A stretch of 64,000 nt of DNA from Spongiibacteraceae bacterium UBA5047 (GTDB lineage: Bacteria; Pseudomonadota; Gammaproteobacteria; Pseudomonadales; Spongiibacteraceae): assembly GCA_002415025.1 (NCBI GenBank), contig DIBR01000065.1:51965-115964 (forward strand), given 5' to 3'. The notes under the pieces are model-generated. The model saw only the letters and a list, made by a program, of their open reading frames with translations, was not told where the DNA came from and ran no database searches. This document shows, one piece after another, positions 16,756 through 26,332 of the stretch. The position numbers were made by a program, and so were the translations under genes. Numbering within the stretch: the first letter of the stretch is position 1; the number at the start of each line of letters is the position of its first letter.

Positions 16756-19619
16756 GAGTTCACACCGCACTGAGTTACAGCCTGTTATTGTTGACGGCGG
16801 GCTGGTTAACCGCCTGCAGTGGCGGCAAATCGGATTTTACGGTGGCCATGCCGCAGACGGACAATCGCGAAGTGCGCTATGTGCGTCTCGATAACGAGAT
16901 GCAGGTTGTTCTGATTTCTGATCCGGGTGTCGACAAGGCTGCAGCGTCGCTGGATGTGAATATAGGTAGCCGTCAGGACCCGGATGACCGGCAGGGGCTG
17001 GCGCACTTTCTCGAACACATGCTGTTTCTCGGGACTGAAAAATACCCCGACGCGGGCGAGTACCAATCCTTTATCTCCTCGCACGGTGGAACGCACAATG
17101 CCTACACCTCGTTTGAACACACCAACTACTTTTTTGATATCGGCGCCGAACACCTTGAAGACGGGCTTGACCGCTTCGCCCAGTTTTTTATCGCGCCGCT
17201 GTTTAATCCGGAATTTGTACCCCGGGAAGTCAACGCTGTCGATTCCGAGTATCAGGCGCGCATTCAAAATGATTATCGGCGTGCGCTGGATGTTTTCAAG
17301 GAGCTGATCAACCCTGAGCACCCCTTTGCCAAATTTACGGTAGGTAATCTGTCAACCTTGCTGGGCGGGCGCGGAGAAGATGCGTTGCGGCAGTCGTTGT
17401 TGGATTTCTACGAGGACTACTACTCGGCCAATAGAATGACGCTGGTGGTTATTGGCAGGGAAGATCTCGATGACCTTCAGGCCATGGTTGATGATCGTTT
17501 TAGCGAGGTAGAGAATCGCAAAGTCAAAATTGACGACATTGAAAAGCCCCTGCTGAAAGACGCTCCCCTGCAGTTCACTTTAAAGCCGCGCAAGGAGCTG
17601 CGCGAGCTGTCAATAAGCTTTCCGGTGCCTGATTTGAGGGCCCGCTATCACGAGAAGCCGCTCAACTATATAGGCCATATTCTCGGTCACGAGTCTGAAG
17701 GTAGTTTGCTTTACCTGCTGAAGGCCAAGGGCTGGGCAGAGCGCTTGCGCGCTGGTAGCGGCATTGAGTTTGATGGCGGCGGCATGTTTTCGATTGATAT
17801 CGAATTGACGCCGGCCGGTATGGCGAATGTCGACTATGTGAGCGATGCGGTATTTGAAGCGATCGCTTTGCTGCGTGAATCGGGTGTCGAACCCTGGCGT
17901 TATCAGGAGCTGGCAGATATCGCCAAGCTGCAGTTTGATTTTCGCACACGCCCCGAGGAGATCAGCGAAGTCAGCCGGCTGGCGCACAACCTGCATTACT
18001 ACAGCCCGGATGATGTTATTCGCGGTGACTATGCAATGGAAGAGTTCAATGCCGGGCTGATCCAGTCGGTACTTGATGAGATGCGCGTTGACAATGCGGT
18101 GGTGGCGATTACACGCCCGGACGTAGAGGCCGAACAGGAATCGCAGCTCTACGCGGTACCTTATACCAGTGCCGCGCCGTCTGAAGAAACACTTGAACGC
18201 TGGCGTCAGCGTACCGGGCTGCCCGGTTTGGCCCTGCCCAAGCCCAACCCCTTTATCGCCAGTTCGCTGGCTCTCGAGACGGCAGAGTCGGGAAGCGATG
18301 TTCCCAGGCGCATTATTAATACTGATCGCGTGGCCGCATGGCATATGTTGGACAAGCGCTTTCCCTTGCCCAAAGGCAACCTGAATATTCTTGTTCGCTC
18401 GCCCAGTGCCAGCCGCGACGCCACCCGGCAAGCGGCTGCTGAAATATGGGTGCGTATGGTGCGCGATGAGCTCAATGCCTTTACCTATCCGGCCCAGCTA
18501 GCGGGCCTAGATTACTCGCTCAGTGCACAATGGGACGGCCTGTCGTTGGAGATTCGCGGCTTTGACGATAAGCAGGGCATGCTGCTTGATAGTATCGCCA
18601 GCCGTCTGGCGAATCCGGAGTGGGATGAAGTGCGTTTCCAGCGCGTGAAAATGGATTACATTCGCGATCTGGAAAACAACCAGCACAACGAGCCTTATCG
18701 CTATTTATCGCAAGAGTTGTCGCAATCGCTGCGTCGTTATCGATGGTCGGCCACAGACCGGCTTGCCGCTGCCAACCGTCTGGGTTTGAAGGAGGTCAAA
18801 GCCTACTCACGCGAACTGATGTCGGCCACGCAAATTTATGTGCAGGCGCACGGCAACTACAGCGAGGCTGATACGCGCGAGTTCGCAAATATTACGGCTG
18901 ATTTTTTATTGGGTGATCGACTGCCCGATGCCCAGCCAGAGCAGGTTCGGCGTATTCCGGAAGGTGATTTTGGAAAACATTTCAAGACAGAGCACGCTGA
19001 TGCTGCCTTGGTCTGGTATGTGCAGGCGCCGGACCCCGGGCATCGGGCGCGTATCGTAATGGGAATTGCCGGGCAAATGCTCGGTGCGGATTTTTTCCAC
19101 AAACTGAGAACTGAAAAGCAGTTGGGATACGTGGTATCAGCCGGCGCCTATCCGGTGCGGGAAGTGCCGGGGCTCTACTTTATGGTGCAGTCGCCTGTGG
19201 CAGATACGGCAAAGCTTCAGAGAGAATTTACCGGCTTTCTCAGTGACTGGCTGGACAATGGCTTGGAAGAAGCATCCTTTGAGCAGCACAAGCAGGCGCT
19301 GCGCGCGAAGCTGATGGAGTCGCCGCGCAACTTATGGGCGGCGGGCGATCAATTCTGGCAGGATCTGATGAACGGCTACACCCGGTTCGATAGCCGTGAG
19401 CAACTTGTTTCAGTGCTTGACGACATGGGTTTCGATGCCTGGAAAGATGACTTGCGCGAGGCGCTGGCCACCGACAACAAGCGCTCGCTCTGGCTGCAGA
19501 TGGGGGGGCGCTGGGGCCAGCAGGCGCTGGGAACTCAGGAATTGCCGGGGGCGCGCAGTGTCGGCAAAAAGCGGCAATATTATCTGTACGAACACCCGCG
19601 TATCGGCGGCAGTTTGTAA
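16752..19619 (+). CDS. M16 family zinc peptidase, pitrilysin/insulinase-like lipoprotein
   Basis: A 955-residue protein beginning with a lipoprotein signal (LLLLTAGWLTAC, lipobox LTAC, C22). The inverted zinc motif HxxEH appears as HFLEHMLFLG (residues 85-94), followed by the family blocks GGTHNAYTSFEHTNYFFD and NPEFVPREVNAVDSEY, which supplies the third ligand. Four M16 subdomains account for the length, similar to pitrilysin (Ptr, about 960). The C-terminal EKQLGYVVSAGAY block is also conserved. It should clip small peptides in the periplasm. Unlike soluble E. coli pitrilysin it appears to be lipid anchored. Translation is coupled to the permease gene by a 4-base overlap. Confidence 0.93.
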   Translation: MRVHTALSYSLLLLTAGWLTACSGGKSDFTVAMPQTDNREVRYVRLDNEMQVVLISDPGVDKAAASLDVNIGSRQDPDDRQGLAHFLEHMLFLGTEKYPDAGEYQSFISSHGGTHNAYTSFEHTNYFFDIGAEHLEDGLDRFAQFFIAPLFNPEFVPREVNAVDSEYQARIQNDYRRALDVFKELINPEHPFAKFTVGNLSTLLGGRGEDALRQSLLDFYEDYYSANRMTLVVIGREDLDDLQAMVDDRFSEVENRKVKIDDIEKPLLKDAPLQFTLKPRKELRELSISFPVPDLRARYHEKPLNYIGHILGHESEGSLLYLLKAKGWAERLRAGSGIEFDGGGMFSIDIELTPAGMANVDYVSDAVFEAIALLRESGVEPWRYQELADIAKLQFDFRTRPEEISEVSRLAHNLHYYSPDDVIRGDYAMEEFNAGLIQSVLDEMRVDNAVVAITRPDVEAEQESQLYAVPYTSAAPSEETLERWRQRTGLPGLALPKPNPFIASSLALETAESGSDVPRRIINTDRVAAWHMLDKRFPLPKGNLNILVRSPSASRDATRQAAAEIWVRMVRDELNAFTYPAQLAGLDYSLSAQWDGLSLEIRGFDDKQGMLLDSIASRLANPEWDEVRFQRVKMDYIRDLENNQHNEPYRYLSQELSQSLRRYRWSATDRLAAANRLGLKEVKAYSRELMSATQIYVQAHGNYSEADTREFANITADFLLGDRLPDAQPEQVRRIPEGDFGKHFKTEHADAALVWYVQAPDPGHRARIVMGIAGQMLGADFFHKLRTEKQLGYVVSAGAYPVREVPGLYFMVQSPVADTAKLQREFTGFLSDWLDNGLEEASFEQHKQALRAKLMESPRNLWAAGDQFWQDLMNGYTRFDSREQLVSVLDDMGFDAWKDDLREALATDNKRSLWLQMGGRWGQQALGTQELPGARSVGKKRQYYLYEHPRIGGSL

Positions 19620-19623
19620 TAAA

Positions 19624-19640
19624 ACTACAAAATTTGTAGT
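19624..19640. promoter_or_regulatory. Perfect palindrome, candidate operator upstream of aceE
   Basis: ACTACAAAATTTGTAGT: 8-bp arms around a single A, only five bases past the M16 stop. It resembles the second palindrome 122 bases downstream in symmetry and AT core. It may instead contribute to termination of the M16 gene. Confidence 0.4.
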
Positions 19641-19745
19641 CGCGGCCAGCTCTACATAACACGCTAAAAATTAATATGTTTTCACTGAAAACTATTGGCT
19701 GGCCCGCATTGCTACCGGAATTGTCCTTGCAGTTTCAGGTTAAAG

Positions 19746-19762
19746 CTGTAAAAATTTTACAG
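19746..19762. promoter_or_regulatory. Perfect palindrome, candidate operator upstream of aceE
   Basis: CTGTAAAAATTTTACAG: 8-bp arms around one A. The spacing and TGTAA...TTACA ends recall operators of RpiR-family carbon regulators such as HexR, but the inner bases differ from the HexR consensus, so the factor is left open. Confidence 0.4.
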
Positions 19763-20027
19763 TAGTCGGGCGGCCTGAACGGCCTGGGCCCGCGTCGGAA
19801 ATCGACAATTCAATAACGTGCGCCAGCGCTCAAAAGGTGCTGAGCACAATAATGGCCAGGTGATAACCTTCACCTATCGGCAAGTCTTCAAAGTTGGGGA
19901 GCTTCGCGCTCGCCGCAATTTCGAAGTTGCAGATTCGAAGGTAGTAAACACCCGGTCACAACCGGGGTGAGCTATCCTTTGGAACATCCCCCGTTGATAT
20001 TCACTTGGTCGGTAAGGGACGGTTTGC

Positions 20028-22703
20028 ATGCTTCAGGAACTCGAAGTGCTGCGTGAGCAGCTTCGTGATGATCTAGATCCTCAGGAAACCCAGGAATGGC
20101 TCGAAGCGCTTGACGGCGTGCTTCGCAACCACGGGCGGGCACGGGCCGCCTACCTGCTTAAGATGTTGTTCCGCCACGCCGCCCAGCAGGGCACGCGTTT
20201 GCCGCCTGCCATTACCACACCCTTTAGAAATACCATCGAACCGACCAGCGAGAAGCGCATGTCGGGCGACTTGTTTATGGAGCGGCGAATTCGCTCGCTG
20301 ATTCGCTGGAATGCTCTGGCGATGGTCATGCGTGCCAATGACAACGACGAAGGTCTCGGTGGCCACATTTCGTCCTTCTCGTCAGCGGCAACGCTCTACG
20401 ACATAGGCTTCAACTACTTTTTTCGCGGCGGTGAGAAGCCCGATCTGATTTACTATCAGGGGCACAGTGCGCCGGGCATGTATGCACGCTCTTATCTGGA
20501 AGGGCGCCTCAACGAAGATCAGCTAGATAATTTCCGGCGCGAAGTCGACGGCAACGGTCTGTCGTCTTACCCGCACCCCTGGTTAATGCCGGACTATTGG
20601 CAATTTCCAACCGTTAGCATGGGGCTTGGCCCGATTCAGGCAATCTACCAGGCTCACGTGATGAAGTATCAGCACAGCCGCGAGTTAACAGATCAGGCTG
20701 ACCGCAAGGTCTGGTGTTTTCTCGGAGACGGCGAATGCGACGAGCCTGAATCGTTGGGTGCCATCTCTCTTGCGGGCCGTGAACATCTGGATAACCTGAT
20801 TTTTGTGGTGAACTGTAACCTGCAGCGCCTCGACGGGCCTGTTCGAGGTAACGGTAAAATTATTCAGGAGCTCGAAGGTGTATTCCGTGGCGCCGGCTGG
20901 AACGTGGTCAAGGTCATCTGGGGGCGGCATTGGGACAAGCTTCTGGAGAAGGACACCGAAGGCTTCCTCAAACGCCGCATGAACGAAGTGTGCGATGGCG
21001 AGCTGCAGAACTACAAGGCCAATGGCGGCGCGTACACGCGTGAGCACTTTTTCGGGAAGTACCCCGAGCTGCTGGAGATGGTTAAAGACCTCTCCGACGA
21101 CGACATCATGTATCTCAACCGTGGCGGTCATGATCCCTACAAGGTTTATGCGGCCTACGCCAATGCCGTGGAGCATACCGGGCAACCGACCGTCGTTCTT
21201 GCCATGACCGTAAAAGGTTACGGCATGGGCAAGGGCGGAGAAGCCCAGAACGAAACCCACGGTATCAAAAAGCTGGATCTGGAAAGCCTGAAGAAATTCC
21301 GGGACCGCTTTGCAGTACCGATCTCCGACGCTGAACTCAAGGATGTTCCCTACTACCGTCCTGCCGAGGACAGCCCCGAAATGGTTTACATGCGCAAGCG
21401 CCGCGACAAGCTCGGCGGCTATCTGCCGGCACGACGCAGTGACTTTGACGCATTGGACGTGCCGACACTTGACGATTTGAACGGCCAACTGAAGGGCAGC
21501 GGCAAACGAGAAATCTCCACCACCATGTCGTTTGTACGCACCCTGTCAACGCTGGTAAAACACAAAGGTGTTGGCAAAGTTGTTGTGCCTATTGTTCCCG
21601 ATGAGGCGCGAACCTTCGGTATGGAAGGCATGTTCCGCCAGCTGGGTATTTATTCTTCCCAGGGCCAGCGTTATACACCGCACGACTCCGACCAGATCAT
21701 GTACTACAAGGAAGACAAGCAAGGGCAGATTCTAGAAGAGGGTATTAACGAGGCCGGCGCCTTTTCAGCCTGGCTGGCAGCGGCAACTTCTTACAGCAAT
21801 CACAACTTGCCGATGATTCCCTTCTATATTTTTTATTCGATGTTTGGCTTCCAGCGCATTATGGATTTGGCCTGGGCAGCCGGCGACAGTCAGGCGCGCG
21901 GCTTCCTGCTGGGGGCTACGTCCGGGCGAACCACGCTGAACGGTGAAGGCTTGCAGCATCAGGATGGTCATAGTCACTTGATGGCCAACATGATTCCCAA
22001 CTGTATTTCCTACGATCCTACCTATGCGCACGAACTGACAGTGATCATTCAGGACGGCATGAAGCGCATGTATCAGGACAAGGAAAATGTCTTTTATTAC
22101 GTGACGGTGATGAATGAAAACTACGGCCACCCCGAAATGCCGGCCGGTTGTGAAGAAGGCATCGTGCGCGGCTTGTATCTCCTCGGTGAGAACAAAGAAA
22201 AAAAGGCGAAGCATAACGTTCAGCTGATCGGCTCCGGCACTATTTTGCGTGAGGTCGAGGCGGCCGCGGAGATCCTCAAGGATTTTGGCGTTGCAGCCAA
22301 TGTATGGAGTGCAACCAGCATCAACCAGTTGCAGCGAGATGGCGCATCCTGTGAGCGATACAATCTTTTGAACCCCGAAGCGAAAGAGAAGGTGCCCTAC
22401 GTAACGCAACAGCTCGCCGGACACAGCGGCCCGGTTATTTGCTCAACCGATTATATGAAAGCTTATGGTGAGCAACTGCGGCCCTTTATTCCCGCCCGCT
22501 ACGTGGTACTGGGTACTGACGGCTTCGGGCGTTCGGATACCCGCGCGAAACTTCGGGAACACTTTGAAGTGGACCGAAATTATGTGGCGCTGGCAGCGCT
22601 TAAAGCTCTGGCCGACGACGGTGCAATTGAAAAATCTGCCGTTAGCAAAGCAATGAAAAAACTGGGCATCAGCGCTGATAAAGCTGACCCCCTGTTTTCC
22701 TGA
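20028..22703 (+). CDS. aceE: Pyruvate dehydrogenase E1 component, homodimeric type
   Basis: An 891-residue protein, matching the single-chain E1 of gammaproteobacteria (about 887). E1 decarboxylates pyruvate with thiamine diphosphate and reductively acetylates the E2 lipoyl group. The ThDP motif GDGECDEPES (about residue 231) through NLIFVVNCN is intact, as are YYQGHSAPGMYARSYLEGRL near 143 and the pyrimidine-domain blocks around 520-640. Start ATG 20028 follows AAGGGACGG, an acceptable ribosome site. aceF follows after 17 bases. No lpd (E3) gene follows, so the E3 subunit must be encoded elsewhere. Confidence 0.97.
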   Translation: MLQELEVLREQLRDDLDPQETQEWLEALDGVLRNHGRARAAYLLKMLFRHAAQQGTRLPPAITTPFRNTIEPTSEKRMSGDLFMERRIRSLIRWNALAMVMRANDNDEGLGGHISSFSSAATLYDIGFNYFFRGGEKPDLIYYQGHSAPGMYARSYLEGRLNEDQLDNFRREVDGNGLSSYPHPWLMPDYWQFPTVSMGLGPIQAIYQAHVMKYQHSRELTDQADRKVWCFLGDGECDEPESLGAISLAGREHLDNLIFVVNCNLQRLDGPVRGNGKIIQELEGVFRGAGWNVVKVIWGRHWDKLLEKDTEGFLKRRMNEVCDGELQNYKANGGAYTREHFFGKYPELLEMVKDLSDDDIMYLNRGGHDPYKVYAAYANAVEHTGQPTVVLAMTVKGYGMGKGGEAQNETHGIKKLDLESLKKFRDRFAVPISDAELKDVPYYRPAEDSPEMVYMRKRRDKLGGYLPARRSDFDALDVPTLDDLNGQLKGSGKREISTTMSFVRTLSTLVKHKGVGKVVVPIVPDEARTFGMEGMFRQLGIYSSQGQRYTPHDSDQIMYYKEDKQGQILEEGINEAGAFSAWLAAATSYSNHNLPMIPFYIFYSMFGFQRIMDLAWAAGDSQARGFLLGATSGRTTLNGEGLQHQDGHSHLMANMIPNCISYDPTYAHELTVIIQDGMKRMYQDKENVFYYVTVMNENYGHPEMPAGCEEGIVRGLYLLGENKEKKAKHNVQLIGSGTILREVEAAAEILKDFGVAANVWSATSINQLQRDGASCERYNLLNPEAKEKVPYVTQQLAGHSGPVICSTDYMKAYGEQLRPFIPARYVVLGTDGFGRSDTRAKLREHFEVDRNYVALAALKALADDGAIEKSAVSKAMKKLGISADKADPLFS

Positions 22704-22720
22704 GACATAAGGACGATTGC

Positions 22721-24427
22721 GTGAGTAAAGAAACGATCAAGATTCCTGATGTCGGTTCAGATCAGGTTGAAGTAATAGAGATTTGCGTTGCGGTGGGTGA
22801 TGAAGTTGCCGCCGAAGATTCGCTGGTTGTACTCGAATCCGACAAAGCTTCCATGGAGGTGCCATCGCCCAAAGCGGGCAAAGTGCTGGCGATACTCGTG
22901 AGTAACGGTCAGAGCGTTGGTAAAGACGATGACCTGATTGAGCTGGAGCTGAGTGGTGACGAGGAAGCCGAAGCCTCGAACGATGCGAAAGAGGGTGAAG
23001 ACGAGCCTGCAGACGACGGCGCCGACACGAAGCGTACTGAAGCCGAGGCCGCCCCGGCAGCTGACGAGCCGGCAGAGAAAGCCGATTCCGGGGCGAAGTC
23101 GCAATCGGAGACTGTATCCGTACCCGATATTGGCACTGAAGAGGCTGTCGACGTTATAGAAGTTTGCGTGAGCGCAGGCGACGAGGTGGCCGAAGGTGAT
23201 TCGCTTGTTGTGCTCGAATCAGACAAGGCTTCCATGGAAATTCCCGCGCCTTTTGCCGGCAAGGTTGAGTCGGTATCTCTCAAGGTGGGTGATTCTGCGA
23301 AGCAGGGCGACCCCATGCTGGTGATGCTGGTACAAGCGGAAGCTGAAGCAGAGAAGAAGCCGGCTTCCGAGTCTAAGTCAAAGGGCGATTCTGATAGCGA
23401 GCGAACGAGCGAAGACAAATCTTCAGGAGCAAAGGATGCTCAGCCCTCCGAGGCTGCGTCAGAGAAGGAAAGCCCGGCGCGAGAGCCGCAATCTGCGCCG
23501 GCAAAAGTGTCGGCAACCCCCGGTTCTGAAGTGTACGCGGGTCCGGCGGTGCGCAAATTGGCGCGAGAATTTTCCATTGAGCTTGGTGCTGTAGCCGGGT
23601 CGGGGCCGAAAGGCCGAATTCTCAAGGAAGACTTGCAGGGCTACGTAAAAAATCTGGTTGAGAACAAGTCTGCGCGCAGTGCCGGCGGTTCCGGCATTCC
23701 CGCTGTGCCCGAGGTAGATTACTCGGCCTTTGGTGAAGTAGAGAAGGAAGCCCTGACGAAGCTGAACAAACTGACGGCAGCCAACATGCATCGCAGTTGG
23801 TTGAACGTGCCTCACGTAACCCAGTTCGACGACGCAGATATCACCGAGCTAGAGGTCTTTCGTAAGGGACTAAAAGCCGAAGCAGAAAAACGGGGCGTGA
23901 AAATGACGCCTCTGCCGTTTCTTCTGAAGGCTTGCGCCGCGGCACTGCGCGCCAACCCGAAATTCAATGCTGCGCTGGCGGATAACGGCGAGAGCATTGT
24001 TTACAAAAAATATGTTCACATTGGCATAGCTGTAGATACACCTGCCGGCCTCGTTGTGCCGGTGGTGCGCGATGTCGACAAGAAGTCGTTGTGGGAGCTG
24101 GCCGCAGAAACGGCAGAGCTGGCTGGCAAAGCCAAAGATCGAAAACTCAAGCCACAGGAAATGCAGGGTGGTTGCTTTACAATCTCCAGCCTTGGTGGAA
24201 TCGGCGGGCAAGGCTTTACGCCCATTGTGAATACCCCGGAGCTGGCGATACTTGGTGTTTCCAAACTGACGACCAAACCCGTGTGGGATGGCAGTCAGTT
24301 TGTGCCAAGAGAAATGTTGCCGCTCTCGCTGTCATACGACCACCGCGCTATTAACGGCGCTGATGCGGGGCGCTTTTTTACCTTCCTGGCTGAAGCGCTG
24401 TCGGATATCCGGCGTTTGCTGCTGTAA
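22721..24427 (+). CDS. aceF: Dihydrolipoyl acetyltransferase, E2 of pyruvate dehydrogenase
   Basis: A 568-residue protein starting at GTG 22721. It has two lipoyl domains, each with LESDKASME, the lysines being K42 and K169; a long acidic/Ala-rich linker; a peripheral-subunit-binding domain (VYAGPAVRKLAREF, about residue 269); then the catalytic domain, with SLSYDHRAINGAD near the end carrying the active histidine. E. coli has three lipoyl domains, Pseudomonas-type E2 two, as here. It builds the core of the PDH complex, moving acetyl groups to CoA. A long inverted repeat right after the stop serves as terminator against the convergent aceK. Confidence 0.97.
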   Translation: MSKETIKIPDVGSDQVEVIEICVAVGDEVAAEDSLVVLESDKASMEVPSPKAGKVLAILVSNGQSVGKDDDLIELELSGDEEAEASNDAKEGEDEPADDGADTKRTEAEAAPAADEPAEKADSGAKSQSETVSVPDIGTEEAVDVIEVCVSAGDEVAEGDSLVVLESDKASMEIPAPFAGKVESVSLKVGDSAKQGDPMLVMLVQAEAEAEKKPASESKSKGDSDSERTSEDKSSGAKDAQPSEAASEKESPAREPQSAPAKVSATPGSEVYAGPAVRKLAREFSIELGAVAGSGPKGRILKEDLQGYVKNLVENKSARSAGGSGIPAVPEVDYSAFGEVEKEALTKLNKLTAANMHRSWLNVPHVTQFDDADITELEVFRKGLKAEAEKRGVKMTPLPFLLKACAAALRANPKFNAALADNGESIVYKKYVHIGIAVDTPAGLVVPVVRDVDKKSLWELAAETAELAGKAKDRKLKPQEMQGGCFTISSLGGIGGQGFTPIVNTPELAILGVSKLTTKPVWDGSQFVPREMLPLSLSYDHRAINGADAGRFFTFLAEALSDIRRLLL

Positions 24428-24431
24428 TGCA

Positions 24432-24500
24432 TTCGCCAGCAGGGCTGGCTCCTACAGCAGATGTGTCTGCAATTATGTAGCAGCCAGCCCTGCTGGCGAA
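24432..24500. repeat. Inverted pair of REP-like units between aceF and aceK (bidirectional terminator)
   Basis: Left arm 24432-24456 and right arm 24476-24500 are reverse complements over 25 bases with one mismatch (the outer 19 bases are perfect). A smaller stem GCAGA-TGTG-TCTGC (24457-24470) lies in the loop. The core matches the REP-like units at 13663 and 26333-26395. It fills the 98-base gap between two converging genes and probably ends both transcripts. Confidence 0.8.
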
Positions 24501-24525
24501 AGTACACACCAACTCCCGTCTCTCG

Positions 24526-26256
24526 TCAGGAAGATTTCCGCTGCTGCTGGAAGCGCTGCTTGCGGCGGTAGGGGAAAAGGTCCGGAATAAAGCCATTGCG
24601 GATTTTTTCCTGCAGGTCTCGCCAGAATGCCGGTTCGTACAGGTCGCTATGCATCTTGTCGAATACTTTCTTCGCGCGCTGGTTGCCGGAGAAAAACAGG
24701 CGAAACTCTTCCGGAAACACATCTTCAGGTTTGACTTCGTACCAGGGGTGCGTGGACATGGCCTGTTCGTCATTCTGGGGTTCGGGCAACTCGCGGAAGT
24801 TGCAGTCCAGAAGGGGGCACAGTTCGTCGTAGTCATAAAAAACGACGCGACCATGACGAGTCACCCCGAAGTTTTTCAGTAGCATGTCGCCCGGAAATAT
24901 ATTGTTGGCGGCAAGCTGTTTGATGGCGCTGCCGTATTCATCCATGACACTGAAGAGTTCTTCGTCGTTGCAATCTTTCAGGTACAGATTGAGGGGCGTC
25001 ATTTTCCGTTCAACATACACGTGCTTGAACACCAGGGCATTGCCGCTTTCAGAAATTTTGCTGGGCACTTCCTTTTCCAGCTCGGCCATAAGTTCTTCGG
25101 AAAATCGACGGCGATCAAAGGCCAGGTTGTTGAATTCCTGGGTATCGGCCATACGTCCACCCCGGTCCCATCGTTTAACCAGGCTATAGCAGGCCTTAAC
25201 ATGTGCCTGCGACATTTCTTTAGGCGGTGTGAAGCGGTCCTTGATGACCTTGTAAACATAGTCGAAGTCGGAGCGGGTAAACACCAACATAACCATACCC
25301 TTGATGCCCGGTGCGGTAATGTAGGGCGCGGTGCTGTTCAGGGTTTCGTCCACAGCAAAACGATAAAACTCCGACTTGCCGTGCTTGGGCATACCCATGG
25401 CGTTATAAAGCTCGAAAATCTCCTTGTGCGGCATAAGCTTGTGCAGGAACGCGACATACTCGGAGGGAATAGAGGCGTCTACCATGAAGTAACTTCGGCT
25501 GAAGCTGAACACGATACTGATATCGTCGGCTTCATTGAGAAGGGCATCCACATAGACGGCGCCCGATCCGTTGTTCTGTATCGGCAGTACAAAGGGTAGC
25601 GATATGTCGCCGCAAACTACGCGGCCCACCATATAGGCCGCCTTGTTGCGAAAGAACAGGGATTTAAGGGTTTCTGCCCGGGCCTGGTGATTTCTTAAAT
25701 CCAGCTTGGGCAGAATTTCGCGTCGAACCACATCCATGATGTAGCCAATATCACGTTCTTGATCTTCCCAGGGAATATTGAAGTGACAGTTGTCGAGCAT
25801 CTGCCGCACGACATCGGTACCGTCTCCGCTGAAAGGGTAGCTGTGGATAATCTGCTCACCACCTTCAGGTTTGTAGCCAACCGGCGCTGAAACAAAGGCG
25901 TGTTGGTCGCGTACTTTTTCGTGTTTGAACACATAACAATAAATGGAGTTGAAAAAAGATTGCGCAATTTCGAAATTGACGTGGTGTTGAATCAACTCTG
26001 AAAATTCCGATTTCGCCACTTCCCAGTTATCCCGGTCGTATACCCCCCCGGCGGTTATGGTGGTGACGGCGTCGGCAACAATGGCGCGCTTTTGCTTCCA
26101 CAGGTCGAGTCGGTCACGCATGGCCTTTTGCGCAGCCGGCCAGTCGGCTGCCTCAAAGCGGGCTTGAGCGCCTAGCGTAATATTTTTGTACTCCGCAAAG
26201 AACGCGTCAAAGCCGTTGAGAATGGCCAGTGCCAGCCGGCGGGTAATAGTGGTCAC
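24526..26256 (-). CDS. aceK: Isocitrate dehydrogenase kinase/phosphatase
   Basis: A 576-residue protein, full length for AceK. It phosphorylates and dephosphorylates isocitrate dehydrogenase, throttling the TCA cycle so that isocitrate flows to the glyoxylate bypass. The N-terminal regulatory half (1-310) is followed by a eukaryote-like kinase fold, with ALVFKHVYVERKMTPLNLYL (ATP lysine region, about 419-438) and VVFYDYDELCPL (metal/catalytic aspartates, about 480). Here aceK is not in an aceBAK operon but lies in the same leftward run as aceA, separated from it by an LLM oxidoreductase gene and rraA. A REP pair lies directly upstream. Confidence 0.96.
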   Translation of the reverse strand: MTTITRRLALAILNGFDAFFAEYKNITLGAQARFEAADWPAAQKAMRDRLDLWKQKRAIVADAVTTITAGGVYDRDNWEVAKSEFSELIQHHVNFEIAQSFFNSIYCYVFKHEKVRDQHAFVSAPVGYKPEGGEQIIHSYPFSGDGTDVVRQMLDNCHFNIPWEDQERDIGYIMDVVRREILPKLDLRNHQARAETLKSLFFRNKAAYMVGRVVCGDISLPFVLPIQNNGSGAVYVDALLNEADDISIVFSFSRSYFMVDASIPSEYVAFLHKLMPHKEIFELYNAMGMPKHGKSEFYRFAVDETLNSTAPYITAPGIKGMVMLVFTRSDFDYVYKVIKDRFTPPKEMSQAHVKACYSLVKRWDRGGRMADTQEFNNLAFDRRRFSEELMAELEKEVPSKISESGNALVFKHVYVERKMTPLNLYLKDCNDEELFSVMDEYGSAIKQLAANNIFPGDMLLKNFGVTRHGRVVFYDYDELCPLLDCNFRELPEPQNDEQAMSTHPWYEVKPEDVFPEEFRLFFSGNQRAKKVFDKMHSDLYEPAFWRDLQEKIRNGFIPDLFPYRRKQRFQQQRKSS

Positions 26257-26332
26257 GAGGTTAGGTGCTCCGGTACAAACAAAGCAGTGATGATAGCGGG
26301 TTAGGGGGTGGGTTGCGACGGGCTATTGAGCA

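Larger units (their letters stand above)
19620..20027 (+). promoter_or_regulatory. Long leader/control region of the aceEF operon
   Basis: 408 bases without a gene, ahead of aceE. It contains two AT-centred perfect palindromes (19624-19640 and 19746-19762, separate entries) and a GC-rich stem CACCCGG/CCGGGGTG at about 19951-19971. The length suggests regulated transcription plus a long 5' UTR. No canonical E. coli PdhR site (ATTGGTnnnACCAAT) was found by eye. Confidence 0.45.

Noticed and set aside
17610..18431. A 273-codon leftward frame inside the M16 peptidase gene
   Set aside because: Antisense shadow with no ribosome site or recognisable features.
19746..19762. Naming the aceE palindrome as a HexR or RccR operator
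   Set aside because: Only the outer TGTAA/TTACA agrees; the inner bases differ and no such regulator gene is in the window.
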